A stretch of DNA of 64,000 nucleotides from Hygrophila difformis (GCA_030278955.1 JAOANR010000013.1:45916191-45980190); one strand, 5' to 3'; counted from the first letter of the stretch, positions 11,551-24,609 are shown. The notes: generated by a model not told the origin, from the sequence alone. Numbers and translations are program-made.

Positions 11551-12962
11551 TCGTCACTCGACAACCAAAAATTCATACATGGAGTATAAAAACAATCATC
11601 AAATTTATCTCCCACCAACTGTTAGAAAGTTAAGATTTTTGTAGTAATACTTTCCTTGGCGGCAGTGATCCTCTACAGCCGACATCTACAATGGCAAATG
11701 GCATTTGGCAACTCATGTCCAACGCACATGACAACCCCTCGTTAGAGAACATGATCGAACAAATCGTCGGGGGCGCCCATAATAAACTGTCCAACGTACA
11801 ACCATTGTTAGCGTCCAGCCTCACCCAAGGCTTCCCTTTCCCACTCCAGTGAAGCAGGCTCACTGGACCAGGGTGCAAATCTCTCTGCACAACCCTACCA
11901 CGTCCCAGTCCGTGGTGGTTCCACCGGTGCCCTACCGCTTCTACTTTCCCCCCGGCGAATAGTAAGAATAAGAAATGGCGGCAGCGACCCCAATTCGTAG
12001 ATTCTGTGTCGTTTCTGGATTCCCATCCAGTAGTACTCTCCAGTCTCCAGTCGTTTATGAAGTAGTAATAATCTTATAAGGAAATACTAGTGTTGAACTA
12101 TTATTATTAAAAATAAAAAATAAAAAAATGGAACTAATGTCACCAGCACATTCACAACGAGAAACTGCAGTGCAATGTGCTGAATGAATTTAAGAGAGAG
12201 AAATTATATCCATCCAATCAAATTTGCTCATCTGCTTGAAAAAAAAATTAAAGATTTGTCTCGTAACGCAATCAACAGCAAACCTCAAAATCTTATTCCA
12301 AAATCGGACATTACGTTTTAATCTCTCTATTAGCTTGAATAGTTTAACGATCGTCTTTCCCGTGGAGGAATAATAATGGCAATTGCCAAGCCCAATATTA
12401 ATATCTGAACATGTAGGTGAATTGAAGCTGATCAATGATGTTCAATTACCAATTAGTATTTCAAATTTCAAATTCCTCCATCTCAAGGAAATTTGTTTTA
12501 GAACATGTACGGACGTATACTGTAATTGATTCTTCGTATAAATTACAAGGAATTATTACATACATACTCATTATTAGCTAGGGGCTAGCTGTGGTGCGAC
12601 TTTCCTTCGTCCGTCTTCTTTTATGAAATCCTCCTCCAGGCTGTAAAGCGCCGCCGGCGAGCACGTGCAAAGATCCGGTGGCGTTCGGTGCACGCACGGG
12701 CCGCATAAGGCACCCACCCTCACTACTCACTCCTACGGTAGCTAGACTTAATGCCGCCGACGGTCCACATTTTCCCTCATTACTACTAATTGCAGCCTAA
12801 GCTTAAGCTACTGACCTTCAATTGGGCCTTAATTTTTGAATTTCAAATCGTACCCAACTCATATTTTTTGGGCCTAATTCAGGTCTATTTTCTAAAGGGC
12901 AACAATACTGGGAAGAGTCGTCGAAGCAATATCCGATAAGGTTGGATTTTAAAACATTAATA
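11548..12962. other. Intergenic with a less AT-rich island of unknown nature
   Basis: Between about 11640 and 12010 the sequence is more GC-rich than its surroundings and has an open plus-strand frame ([19 protein letters not shown]... from about 11691) of roughly 55 codons. It might be a decayed exon, but I do not recognise the protein. A second GC-rich patch near 12640-12720 contains a CACGTG G-box core. No gene model could be supported. Confidence 0.35.
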
Positions 12963-13448
12963 CTCCCTCCATCCCACGAAATTTGGCCACTATTCCTTTT
13001 TGGGCGTCCCACGAAATTTGACGACTTTTCATTTTTAGATAAATTAAAATAATATATGTTTAATTAGAATTTTAATTATTCTCAAATCATATTAAAAGTG
13101 TTCACTTATACTATTCTGCCAAATTCCAATACATTTTTACTTTTCTACACAAAGTTCCTAGCATTTCTTTAATTCTTAATGTTTGAAAATTGGTACAAAT
13201 AAAAATTGTATAAAATATATATTATGAAACTATATGATTAGACGATTCTAACAAGATCACACTTGAATATTTTTCGCCAATTGTAACATTACATAATATT
13301 AAGTCAAAGTTAAACAATAAACAATATCAAAATTCATTCGTATCTTAAACACAAAATGCCTACACCACTTTAACTACTAAACCCCACTCCACTACCTAAA
13401 TTACAGTGCCCAAAAGAAAGTGGTCACATTTCGCGGGACGCGAGGTAG
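12963..13448. mobile_element. Long Stowaway-type MITE (about 486 bp)
   Basis: The left end CTCCCTCCATCCCACGAA and the degenerate inverted right end (TTCGCGGGACGCGAGGTAG) are flanked by TA on both sides. The internal sequence is related, in inverted orientation, to the element at 42454-42935, so the two form a longer subfamily. The right end has drifted from the usual GGAGGGAG. Confidence 0.75.
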
Positions 13449-13729
13449 TATATAAGTAGAATGAACGACTTTGTCTGACTTAATGGATTGGAGCTACTTT
13501 AGTACGAACGGGAGGGGACACATAGCTAGCAGAATAAATTTAGCATGAAAAGTTATAATTGGATCTGTAACTACCAATAATATAATTAGAGCTGAATATG
13601 GGGTTCCTATATTTTACATATATAAATGCGTGGGTACCCGGCCTACCCTCCATTCAGCAAGCAACTGGGCAACAAATTGTGTATAAATGGAAGAATTGGT
13701 TGGCCAGCAGGTTCGTGATGATATATACT

Positions 13730-13979
13730 AACTCCGTCTCGCTACGGATCCACCTGACACGTATGCTGATATATATTTTTAACAGTTAATAACTTAAATT
13801 ATATAGAATAAAAAATTATAAAAATTTGATATTCTAAAACTACAAGATTAGACGAATCTAACAAGATCTCACTTGACTACGTTTTTTCTTACTTAACTAT
13901 AATAAAAAATACGAATCAAACTTAAACAGTGAATAGTGCCAAAAAGTCAAACGTGATAATCTAAATGAGACGGAGGAAG
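13730..13979. mobile_element. Stowaway-type MITE (about 250 bp)
   Basis: The right end reads GAGACGGAGGAAG followed by TA. The left end (ACTCCGTCTCGCTACGGATCC) is its inverted counterpart but has lost part of the CTCCCTCCG start. Internal phrases match the elements at 41274-41533 and 41687-41945. It is an older, drifted copy. Confidence 0.7.
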
Positions 13980-14224
13980 TATTATACTATGAATTATGAC
14001 CACCATTATAAGTACTATTCAATAACGTGCTTGGCGTGTGCGTACGTGTTCATAATATGTGTACGTAAAATTCCTATTAACATAATTGATCTTGGGCAGT
14101 CATTGATTTGTGATGTCTATGTACAAATAATAATACTACTATATACTACCACAAGTGGTCATGCATTAGGCATTAGTGCCGACAGCCTCGTTTATTAAAT
14201 TTAATGGTTTATATATATATTTTC

Positions 14225-14615
14225 TGTTATAGAAATAACTATCTTTATTTATGTATGTGTACAATAAAATGGTATATGGCTTATTAGCTTGTGTTTATAG
14301 TGGAAGTATTGTAATGGAAATTGGGATTAAATGATGAAAGAAAGGAAGTTTAAAAGTGGGATAATAAAATGGATAAAGTGTAATAATTATGGCTATGAAA
14401 TGAAACAAGTATTAAGCTTGCATAAAATTTTTCTAACTTAACTTCTCAATACATTACATAGGCTATTTATAAACTTTTTTATCCTCTCACTATTTACTAA
14501 CCTCATAATCAAGGCATATACATTTAAAGATTTTCACATGTCTAACCTTATGATCAAGGCATGAACATGGATGTTGAACACTAGACATTCACATGTTTTG
14601 TTTACATGCATAATA
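14225..14615 (-). repeat. 3' LTR of the copia element
   Basis: On the plus strand it starts TGTTATAG and ends CATGCATAATA, so the terminal inverted bases are imperfect (TGTTAT versus ATAATA). It equals the right-hand LTR in length and, by eye, in sequence. Confidence 0.95.
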
Positions 14616-14625
14616 CTCCCCCTTG
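14616..14625 (-). promoter_or_regulatory. Polypurine tract of the copia element
   Basis: On the minus strand this reads CAAGGGGGAG, directly next to the 3' LTR, the expected site for priming plus-strand DNA synthesis. Confidence 0.75.
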
Positions 14626-14752
14626 AATGTCGTCAATACGAAGAATATGCCTCGTTAAAACCTTACTTGGAAAAAACCCAGTGGGAAAAAAATCCAAGTG
14701 AAGGAAAAAGAGTACAGTATTCTTGTATCAGATGCTCCCCCTGATTTGGACA

Positions 14753-17700
14753 TCATTTTAAATCTCGAAGCCGCCGCATTCCAATTTTCTTCACGAGCTT
14801 CTCGAATGTTGCAGTCGGCAATGCCTTGGTAAATAGATCCGCTAAATTATTTTCTGATCGAATTTGTTGCACATCGACTTCACCATTCTTTTGAAGATCA
14901 TGAGTGTAGAAGAATTTTGGTGAAATATGCTTCGTTCTATCTCCTTTGATATAACCCCCTTTCAACTGGGCTACACAAGCCGAATTATCTTCAAATAAAA
15001 TTGTTGGGGGCATTTGTGGTTCAATGATTAAACCACAACTCTTCAATATATGTTGAGTCATTGACCTCAACCAAACACATTCTCGACTTGCTTCATGGAT
15101 TGCTAATATTTCGGCATGATTAGAAGAAGTAGCAGTTAGAGTCTGCTTCATTGACCTCCAAGAGATAGCAGTTCCACCACACGTGAAGATATAGCCTGTT
15201 TGAGATTTGGCTTTGTGTGGATCTGATAAATAACCTGCATCGGCATAGCCAATTAACTCATGTCGAGAGTCTTTTGGGTAAAATAACCCAAGATCAATTG
15301 TTCCTTGGAGATAGCGAAAAACATGCTTTATGCCTTTCCAATGTCGTTGAGTAGGGCAAGAGCTGAATCTTGCGAGTAGATTGACTGCAAACGCGATATC
15401 AGGTCGCGTGCTGTTTGCAAGATACATTAACGCACCAATTGCGCTTAAATATGGGATTTCTGGGCCAAGTTGCTCTTCATTATCTTCTTTTGGCCTAAAT
15501 GGATCCTTTGCAGGATCAAGTGCCCGAACGACCATTGGATTATTTAGCGGATGAGCATAATCCATTCGAAATTGCTTTAATACCTTTTGGGTATAAGCTC
15601 ATTGATGAACAAATATGCCCATTTCCAGATGCTCAATTTGTAGGCCAAGGCAAAATTTCGTTTTCCCGAAATCTTTGATTTCAAACTCCTTTTTCAGATA
15701 TTCGACCGCCTTTTTCAACTCTTCAGGAGTTCCAATTAGATTTAAATCGTCAACATAGACTGCGACGATCACAAATTCTGACCCATTTTTCTTTATAAAT
15801 ACACAAGGGCTGATCGGGTCATTTGTATAGCATTCCTTTACCAAACTTTCACTGAGGCGGTTGTACCACATTCAGCCAGATTGCTTGAGCCCATACAACG
15901 ATTTTTGCAATTTGATGGAATAATTTTCTCTGGGTTTTGAGTTGCAAGACTCAGGTAATTTAAACCCTTCAGGTATTTTCATATAAATATCATTTTCCAA
16001 TGAGCCATATAAATATGCAGTAACAACATCCATCAGCCTCATTTCGAGATTTTCTCGTACTGCTAGACTCATTAGATACCTGAATGTTATTCCATCCATA
16101 ACTGGGGAATATGTTTCCTCAAAATCAATTCCCGGTCGTTGTGAAAAACCTTGGGCTACAAGCCTTGCCTTATATTTGGCAATTTCATTATTTTCATTTC
16201 TTTTTCTCACAAACACCCATCTGTAGCCAACAGGCTTCACATTTTTTGGTGTTTGGACAATAGGGCCGAATACTTTTCGTTTATTCAGTGAATCTAGTTC
16301 AGACTGAATCGCATCTTTCCATTTTGGCCAATCATTTCTTTTCCGACATTCTTCAACTGATCTTGGTTCAGGATCCTCGTTATTTTCCATTACATCGAGT
16401 GCAACGTTGTATGCAAAGGCATTATCAACGTTTGTTTCTTTTCGGTTCCAACATTTCCCAGTATTGATATAATTGAAAGAAGTTTCAATAACTTCATTTT
16501 CTTCTGGGTGAATATTTTCAGGTTCAACCTTTTCGGGGGTTGAGTCAATTTCTCCTTCGGGAGTATCATCTGTGATTGATTTATCACCCATATGGATAAT
16601 TTTCTTCTTTCGTGGATTTTTATCCTTGGAACCCAAAGGCCTACCACGCTTCAGGCGTGCAGTAGGTTCATTTGCACTTGGAATTTGTCCTTCTGGGACA
16701 TTTATATTGGCTGGTGCATTTGCTGCATCATTTATATATGATTTTGTGACTTTAGCAGCATCATTAAAAGCATCGGGTAATTGATTTGCAATTCCCTGCA
16801 AATGCACAATTCTTTGAACTTCAAGTTCGCATTGCCTTGTACGAGGATCAAGGAAATCAAATGGACTTTGCCAAGATATTTCCTTTTTCAGTTGATCATT
16901 TCCTCCCCCTAATGTCGGGAATTGAGTTTCATCAAAGTGACAGTCTGCAAATCTTTCAGTAAATAAATCACCCGTTTTTGGCTCAAGATATTTAATAATC
17001 GAGGGTGATTCATACCCGACATATATGCCCAACCTTCTTTGAGGTCCCATTTTTGTGCGTTGTGGTGGCGCAATCGGTACATAAACCGCACACCCAAAAA
17101 TTCGCAAGTGGGATATATTGGGCTCCTTTCCAAACACAATTTGTGTAGGGGAGTAGCTATGATAGCTTGTCGGCCTTATTTTCACAAGTGCGGCTGCATG
17201 CAATATAGCATGTCCCCAAGCAGAAACAGGGAGTTTTGATTTTATTAACAAGGGTCTTGCAATTAATTGCAATCGCTTAATAAATGATTCTGCCAGACCA
17301 TTTTGCGTGTGCACATGAGGCACAGGATGTTCAACAGTAATTCCAATCGACATGCAGAAATCATCAAATGCATGTGATGTATATTCTCCAGCATTATCAA
17401 GGCGTATTTTCTTTATCGGATGATCAGGAAACTGTGCTCGCAATTTTATAATTTGTGCAAGTAATCTTGCGAATGCCAAACTGCGAGTTGATAATAAACA
17501 AACGTGTGACCAGCGTGATGACGCATCAATTAATACCATAAGGTACTTGAAAGGTCCACACGGTGGATCAATAGGTCCACATATATCGCCTTGAATTCTT
17601 TCTAGGAATGTAGGGGATTCAATTCCCACTTTTACTGGAGATGGTTTGGTTATCAATTTCCCTTGTGAACAGGCTGCACAATTGAACTCATTTGGGTTCA

Positions 17701-18247
17701 ATATCATTTGCCTTTTCAATGTATGACCATTTGAATTTTCAATAATTCGCCTCAGCATTACACTGCCAGGATGCCCAAGTCTATCGTGCCAGGTAATAAA
17801 TTCACTAGTAGCTTTCAAGCCTACTAGGTTATATATTTCTGCGGCACATATCTTTGTATAGTATAAGCCAGAGGAGTAACATGGCAATTTTTCATTCACA
17901 AATTTTTTGCCATTTTCAATTCGAGTTATCAAAAGATACTCGTGATCTGCCTCTTTTGAAGTTTCAATGTGATATCCATTTTTTCGAATATCATTGAAGC
18001 TCAGTAAATTTCTTCGAGCTTTGCGTGAGAACAAGGCATTTTCAATTGCCATTTTTGTCCCTTCAGGGAGAAATATAACAGCTCTACCGGAGCCTTCAAT
18101 GCATTTTGCATTACCGCTTATAGTTTTCACTGCGGTCTTTTCCAATTTTAAATTGGAGAAATAGCTTTTGCTTTTCAAAATGCTATGCGTTGTTGCACTG
18201 TCAATGAGGCAGATATCATCTCCGACTTTTGAATTTCCAGCATCCAT
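14753..18247 (-). pseudogene. Copia pol: protease, integrase, reverse transcriptase, RNase H, with two in-frame stops
   Basis: One continuous minus-strand frame broken by two stop codons. The first piece (18247-15872, 791 aa) has an aspartic protease start (LIDSATTHS), an integrase zinc-binding region (WHDRLGHPG, CAACSQGK), the DDE integrase core (GDICGP, RLDNAGEY, NGLAESFIKR) and the reverse transcriptase front half (KARLVAQGFSQ to SLYGLKQSG). A TGA where CGA (Arg) is expected stops it at 15872. The frame resumes with the YVDD active-site motif (15871-15599), meets a second TGA after GIFVHQ, then continues into RNase H (15565-14753; ADAGYLSD, SSNHAE, FEDNSACV). No frameshift is needed, so each stop is a single codon change. 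Full-length pol could be made only by read-through. Confidence 0.93.
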
Positions 18248-18419
18248 TTCTTTACAAGAATATAAGAATGTTATTAAACATCAGCAATATAAATATTATT
18301 AATGCAAAAGCATATTTATATTATACATAGATAATAAAAGGGAAGTACAAGATATCATTATTTATATTAAACAGGAATTATAAAAGACAAGTAAAATATA
18401 TATATTGCTATATAATATA

Positions 18420-19457
18420 TTATTTGGTAACAGTATCTGGCTCAACAAAATCATCAGCTTCCAAGTGCGTGATATTATCATTTAATATATCATCATAAGT
18501 ATCATCGTGGGCATTATGGTGTGCTTCAACACCTGGTCTTTCTTTTCGTTTCGAGGCCTGATACAGTTCAGCTAAGTGTTTAGCTGTGTGGCATGTTTGA
18601 GCCACATGGCCTTTAATTCCACAACGATCACAAATTTCATCATTTTGTTTATGCTTTCTTGCATAATTTCTTTGTTGTGGTTTGTAAGGCCTTCTGGTAT
18701 CATATCTGCGATTTTGCTCAAATCGAGGCTTATTTCGATAATTATTTTGACGAGATGATTCACCTCTGCCTCGATTGTGATACCGATTTTGGCCACGATC
18801 ATCATTTTGATTTTTAAAGTGCCCACGATCACGCACATATTTCGATGATTGAGCCGCGTTCACCTCAGGGAACGGTTTTGCACCTGCGGGCCTAGATTCA
18901 TGATTTCTCAACAACAATAGGCTGTTTTGTTCAGCCAATAATAAGCAGGTGATAAGATCAGAATATCTCTGAAAACCTTTTTGACGGTATGTCTCACTCA
19001 ATACTGAGTTTTTAGCATGAAACGTAGAATACGTTTTTTCAAGCATTTCTGCTTCAGATATCTTTTGCCCACATAATTGCAATTGGGCCGTAATTTTGAA
19101 CACAGCGGAATTATATTCCCGGACTGTTTTAAAATCCTGAAGTCTCAGGTTTGTCCAGTCATCAAGGGCTTTTGGAAGCACCGTCTTTTTAAGATTATCA
19201 TATCTTTCTTTCAGCTTTTCCCACAATGCCAGTGGGGATTCCACAGTCACGTACTCCATTTTAAGTGCCTCTTCGATATGATGGCACAAGAAAATCATGG
19301 CTTTTGCCTGATTTTGATGGCTGGGATTTTTGCCTTCAACAATAGTATCTTCCAGACCCATTGAAGTAAGATGCATTTTTACATCTCGGGCCCAGGACAT
19401 ATAATTGCTTCCTTCAACGGTTAAGGGAGCAAATTCCTGCTTTGCAAGGTTAGCCAT
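18420..19457 (-). CDS. Copia gag (capsid/nucleocapsid)
   Basis: A 345-aa open frame at the 5' end of the element. It has the copia-type gag fold sequence (NYMSWARDVKMHL, ALWEKLKERYDNL) and, near residues 275-290, a CCHC zinc knuckle (CDRCGIKGHVAQTCH) after an Arg-, Asn- and Gln-rich linker. It forms the virus-like particle and packages element RNA. It ends at its own stop, and a 172-bp very AT-rich spacer with several stops separates it from pol, which lies in another frame. Most plant copia elements encode gag-pol as one frame, so this spacer may be an intron-like or degenerate junction. Confidence 0.92.
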   Translation of the reverse strand: MANLAKQEFAPLTVEGSNYMSWARDVKMHLTSMGLEDTIVEGKNPSHQNQAKAMIFLCHHIEEALKMEYVTVESPLALWEKLKERYDNLKKTVLPKALDDWTNLRLQDFKTVREYNSAVFKITAQLQLCGQKISEAEMLEKTYSTFHAKNSVLSETYRQKGFQRYSDLITCLLLAEQNSLLLLRNHESRPAGAKPFPEVNAAQSSKYVRDRGHFKNQNDDRGQNRYHNRGRGESSRQNNYRNKPRFEQNRRYDTRRPYKPQQRNYARKHKQNDEICDRCGIKGHVAQTCHTAKHLAELYQASKRKERPGVEAHHNAHDDTYDDILNDNITHLEADDFVEPDTVTK

Positions 19458-19518
19458 AATCTTATTGAAAGTTTAGAAATAAGAGATTATACCTCAAATG
19501 ATAATCTGGACATAGTCT

Positions 19519-19534
19519 CCTCGTGCTGATAACG
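19519..19534 (-). promoter_or_regulatory. Primer-binding-site region of the copia element
   Basis: Immediately inside the 5' LTR the minus strand reads CGTTATCAGCACGAGG. It is not the common initiator-Met TGGTATCAGAGC site. It may pair with an internal or half-tRNA, as in some copia elements; which tRNA primes it is not determined. Confidence 0.5.
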
Positions 19535-19925
19535 TGTTATAGAAATAACTATCTTTATTTATGTATGTGTACAATAAAATGGTATATGGCTTATTAGCTT
19601 GTGTTTATAGTGGAAGTATTGTAATGGAAATTGGGATTAAATGATGAAAGAAAGGAAGTTTAAAAGTGGGATAATAAAATGGATAAAGTGTAATAATTAT
19701 GGCTATGAAATGAAACAAGTATTAAGCTTGCATAAAATTTTTCTAACTTAACTTCTCAATACATTACATAGGCTATTTATAAACTTTTTTATCCTCTCAC
19801 TATTTACTAACCTCATAATCAAGGCATATACATTTAAAGATTTTCACATGTCTAACCTTATGATCAAGGCATGAACATGGATGTTGAACACTAGACATTC
19901 ACATGTTTTGTTTACATGCATAATA
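19535..19925 (-). repeat. 5' LTR of the copia element
   Basis: 391 bp, visually identical to the copy at 14225-14615. It should hold the promoter for gag transcription on the minus strand. The ttttc target duplicate follows it at 19926-19930. Confidence 0.95.
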
Positions 19926-19930
19926 TTTTC

Positions 19931-21520
19931 TACATTTTTGTCTGCCTGTCATATTTTCTTTTTCATTATACGATCCATTTAATTTAATTTCCGCTGATAA
20001 ACCAAAAACGGGGAAATGGAATGATGGATTATGAATTGGTCTGGGGATTAGTTCATGGTTATTAATGGTTACAGTGATTGAGATGAAAACACAACATAAC
20101 AATTAATGTCTCTGTTTTCAACTTAATTAGTTGCCAATGAAAATATTCAAATCAAAATAAAGTTTATGGTCATTCGAATTTTTAAGAGTATCATATTCCA
20201 AATGGACATTGACACGACGTACTACGTAAAGCTGAAATCAATAATTAAACACCTCGGAAGGTTTCAACAAAAACAATTATACACTATTGATATATAAAGC
20301 TTAGTTTGAACAATTAATTAATTAAATATCAAAACTTGGAACACTTGTGCAATTTAAAATTTGCATGTGGTGGGGTGCCTTTTACAAGTATTATTATTTT
20401 GAGCAATATATTTTCCAACACTTGTATTCACTAAGCGACCTGAAATGAGCCACGTCTAGTTTCAAATTTCCACATAAAAATAATAATTATAATCTCTCTG
20501 GGAAACATTAAAAATTAGTACCTAATTATTAATCAGTACTATATTCTACTAGTGTACATTATAGTATTACATATATATAATTCTGTGTGTGTAATCTGAG
20601 ACTAGCATGCATACTGTAGGGATTTGGGGTTCAAAATGTAATATTGGACAAACTAACAAGTCCAGTCGTCGCAACATTATTTAATTAATAATTAGTAGTA
20701 GTACTTTGTAATACTCCATTAATTTTCTTCCATTTTGGTCAGTGAATTCTACTAAAAGCTGAAATGTTCAATATCGCTAGTTAGGGAGAAAAATTGAAAT
20801 GACCCGCGTGCATTTATACACAAAATATATTACTATCATCAAAGTTGGTATATGCCATATGGGGATTCAAATGGACATTTTCGCTGTTATACCTTTCAAC
20901 TAGGGAAATTATCAATTTCTTAATGCATACATATTGATTATATTCGTGAATTCAAACAAATTATGGAGTAGCATAATTTTTGGGGGTTTGCATGAAAAAG
21001 TCAGCCATGAGCTGTGAATACCAACTTGTGCAACAAATATATATCGATATATATCTCGAAATATATAATCAGTACTGTATACTTCAGTATTCAAAATGAA
21101 TAAAATCTATACGTGGGGAGCTCATCATCAATGTAATAAGTAGTAGTAATTATTAACCACAGAATCTCATTTCTATATGACACAGTAAATTCTTCTTCCA
21201 ATACAAAGTAGAATGTAAGTGTAGATTGAGGGAGTGTATTACACTTGTATAGTACTGGCATATGGTGAAATTAAATTGCTCTTAATTTAAAATAAAATAT
21301 TAATACGATTCTAATTAACTTTCGATTTTTTTTTTTTGGTTTAAATTTAAACGAATGTTTTTCATACCTTTTTTTTTTTTTTTTAGTGTTCAAATCTGTT
21401 ATCATACAAGAATCCACTGAATTTTGTATTTTCTTAGTGATTACCCTTAGTTTGTATAGAATTGTTTCCATCCCCATCGCGACCTTTCTCTAATATTGAG
21501 GTATCAATGTAACATAAATA
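19931..21520. other. Intergenic, AT-rich
   Basis: The former continuation of the sequence left of the copia element. Short (TA)n and TATATATA tracts occur; I found no exon-like frames or bounded elements. Confidence 0.4.
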
Positions 21521-21725
21521 CTCACTCAGTTCCGTTTTAGTTATCTCAGCTCAATTTCAATAACTAAGGTATGCATTTATTAACTCATTAATTTTCATTT
21601 TTACTATTCAACTAAACCAGTTAGTAATATCAAGAAATAGTATTTATGTGAAGTAAATGACAATATTATAATAAAAACATAACAACCTAAAACTATTTAA
21701 AAATAACAATATGGAACGGAGGGAG
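21521..21725. mobile_element. Stowaway MITE (about 205 bp)
   Basis: The left end CTCACTCAGTTCCG and right end GGAACGGAGGGAG are imperfect inverted copies, with TA at both sides (21519-21520 and 21726-21727). Confidence 0.82.
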
Positions 21726-23619
21726 TAATTTATATCTTAATATACACGCATTTGAAAACTTTTATGTATCAAAATCTAAAAATGAGTAATACACAGAAAA
21801 TAAATAAGTAGGTCAAAAATGAGGTTCGAGAATCCCCACTGTACACAAGTCGTTATTCACCACAACAAATTGGCAATTTGTTCCCAACGTTTTTGTTCTA
21901 TGTATATATAATACTTATATTATGCATATGTGTATATAAAATTGGCACCCGGTTTTAGTTTGGGCTGTATTATGAAGTATAAAATTATATTTTTAATAGC
22001 AATGATAAATTAAATACCACTACCATCATCTACTTAAGAAAAGAACGTATGTACACGGGCAACAATATCAGCCGTGGATGGAGATTAATCAAAGGTTGCA
22101 AGAAAAAGAATAATGTAAGAAAATGAATCTTTATCTTCAGCAGAAGAAAACAAAAATGAAAAATCCCAAAAAATTGAAAACAGTAGCGGCCAACTGCAAC
22201 ATATATGGCCAAGTTGTCTGAAAGATGTTGACTTTTTATAATAACAGTTGTAGTTTGTGTGCCTCTCTATGGCTCATCTCTATCCCAAAATTCAATTTCT
22301 GAATAGGATACCATTTTACTCATGATTTCAAGAATACTTCCTAACACTGCAAGTGGATGTAATATTATCATTAATGTTATTCCCACCCATATGTTTTTAA
22401 TACATATATGTATCTCTTAAAAGTCATATTTATATATTCACAAAATTAAGTACTAAATTTTATGATAAATACTACTAGTTGTTAGTTAATTGACCTTTTT
22501 TAAGTGTTTTCTGTGAAGAGTAAAAATGGGAGGAGATGAATGCTATCTAAATAAGTTCACAAAAATCCTTTTTTTTTCCGCCAAAATTTGTAGGCAATCC
22601 GAATGTTTCAAAATAATTCACTGAATATATCCAATCCCTGTCCCAAAAAAAAAATTATATATAATTAAAAATTTAGAAGATAGGTGTTTGTATGCTACTC
22701 AGAATCCTGGTTTTCATAGTTGGGAACAATCTGAACGGATTTAAATTTCTAAACAACAGATATCAGGCGTGTGTAGATGCAGATATACAATTCTATCAAA
22801 AATGTGTACGTCTGCTAAAAGGTTTGCCTTTTGGAATTCATTGAAATGGCCATGTGTCTGAGGACTGAATAATACTCATACTACGTAGTACTTTTATAGT
22901 ATTTTCATTCACCTGCAGTTAGGACAGCCTACATTGGAGTACTATTATTTAAATATAGTTGAAATATGATTAGGGCAACCTTAGAAAAATCAAAAGGGAG
23001 ATGTTCATAATGGGGGTAGTTCTGCACCAATGGGAAGAGTTATGTGGAACACAGGGTATTTGCGCGTGGCCCCCAAACCATTAGCTTTATTGCACCAACT
23101 GTACGTTTTTCTTACAATAGCTTCCTAGTCAACAATATCGACTTGTCCTATTATTATATATACATTTCCTTTCCCCTTTCATTTCAAAAGAATATATGCT
23201 TTTTATGTGTATATATTAGTAACTCATCCATGGTCCATGAATTAAATATTTGTTTCCTATCCACTTTTACTTTAGTAGTTTGCCTAAAATTTAATTATCA
23301 CATGAAAAAGGGTTTTATCTGTGTAATACAGATAATAAGCACTGAGTTTTAGCTAGCCTACTTATCTTTTCTGGCTTATTTCAGGAATTCAAAACTGGTA
23401 ATCCTGCCTTATCCCTTACAGTGAATTGGAATGCATGATAGAATTTGAAATTAACAATAATTTTGTCATGTTATGTACCGTTAATTAATTAGTTACACTC
23501 ATCATCAAATTAAAGATTCCTGCAGGATTTCTATGTGTGCAACTCCGATGATGCATGAAACAACTTAATGGTTTTTAAAATATTTTGTCAACTCATTTAT
23601 AAACTCAGGTTGACCTTAT
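21726..23619. other. Intergenic, AT-rich
   Basis: No recognisable gene, RNA or bounded transposon. A/T homopolymers and TATA-like tracts occur throughout. Confidence 0.4.
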
Positions 23620-23854
23620 GGAAAAAATGATTTTTAGTCCGTTATCTTTCAAAAATATCCAAATCGGTCCGTTAGAAATTTTTTGTCCCATATAGTCCGC
23701 TACATTTACTAATTTTATCCGATTTGATCCTAATTATTTAATTAAGCTAAACTTGTTGATGTGGCACAGAAGAGATCGAATTGGACCTCCAGCTTGGCAG
23801 AAGAAAATTCCACTCACTCGGTCCCAACTCATTACACATCATATTGAACGGGTG

Positions 23855-24528
23855 TAGGGATGTAAACGGGTAGAGTAGGGTACGGGTAGGCCACCTTCAC
23901 TCACTACCCAAAATATAATTATCCTACCCTATTACCCTAAAATTAAATATCGGGTAGAAATCGGGTAATTCCCGCTGGGTTTGCGGATTGTCCGCGGGTA
24001 AACGGGTACCCAAAATCTTAAATATTACCTAGTTAACCGACTCTACCTGACCCAACTTTAATAAAGGAAAAACTTATTTTTCATCATAAAAAAATAATTA
24101 AAACCTTCATTATTGCACAAGAATAAAATTTAAAAGAATATTTAAAAGAAACCGCTAAAACAACATAAATAAATACCGTAATATTTAAGAATATTCAGTA
24201 AAAAATTCATAAATCTTTTTACTCTCAGATCTCAAACGTTAATAAATTTGAAATATAAAAATAAATAAATAAATAAATATATAAATATATCTCAATATAT
24301 AATATAAATTTAAATATATATAAGTATATATAGATAAATAAATAAATATATATATTTAATCGGGTAATCGGGTAATATATAAAATTCGTTACGCTATCCG
24401 CACCCGATATGATTTATTTCGGTTTTGGGTAATACCCTACCCGTTACCCGATTATTTCTACCCTACCCTACCCGATATCCGATTACCCGATGGGTTACCC
24501 GACCCTACGGGTAAAGTTGACATCCCTA
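23855..24528. mobile_element. hAT-type MITE nested in the long-TIR element
   Basis: The ends TAGGGATGT and ACATCCCTA are inverted. The 8-bp flanks aacgggtg (23847-23854) and aacaggtg (24529-24536) match at 7 of 8 positions, as for hAT elements. Both subterminal regions are full of CGGGTA and its complement TACCCG, probably transposase-binding repeats. The centre is very AT-rich and non-coding. Confidence 0.8.
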
Positions 24529-24609
24529 AACAGGTGCCACGTCGACAAGTTTAGCATAATTAAGTAATTAGGACCAAATCGGATAAAATTAGTAAATGTT
24601 GCGGACCAT

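Larger units (their letters stand above)
14225..19925 (-). mobile_element. Complete Ty1/copia LTR retrotransposon, minus strand
   Basis: A 5,701-bp element bounded by 391-bp LTRs (14225-14615 and 19535-19925) that look identical base for base when read by eye. A 5-bp target duplication, ttttc, flanks it (14220-14224 and 19926-19930). The order on the minus strand is LTR, primer site, gag, protease, integrase, reverse transcriptase, RNase H, polypurine tract, LTR; integrase before reverse transcriptase defines Ty1/copia. Identical LTRs point to a very recent insertion, yet pol has two in-frame stops. Confidence 0.97.

Noticed and set aside
11691..11855. Plus-strand frame of about 55 codons starting [16 protein letters not shown]
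   Set aside because: It looks more protein-like than its surroundings, but I do not recognise it and see no splice partners; reported only as an unexplained island.
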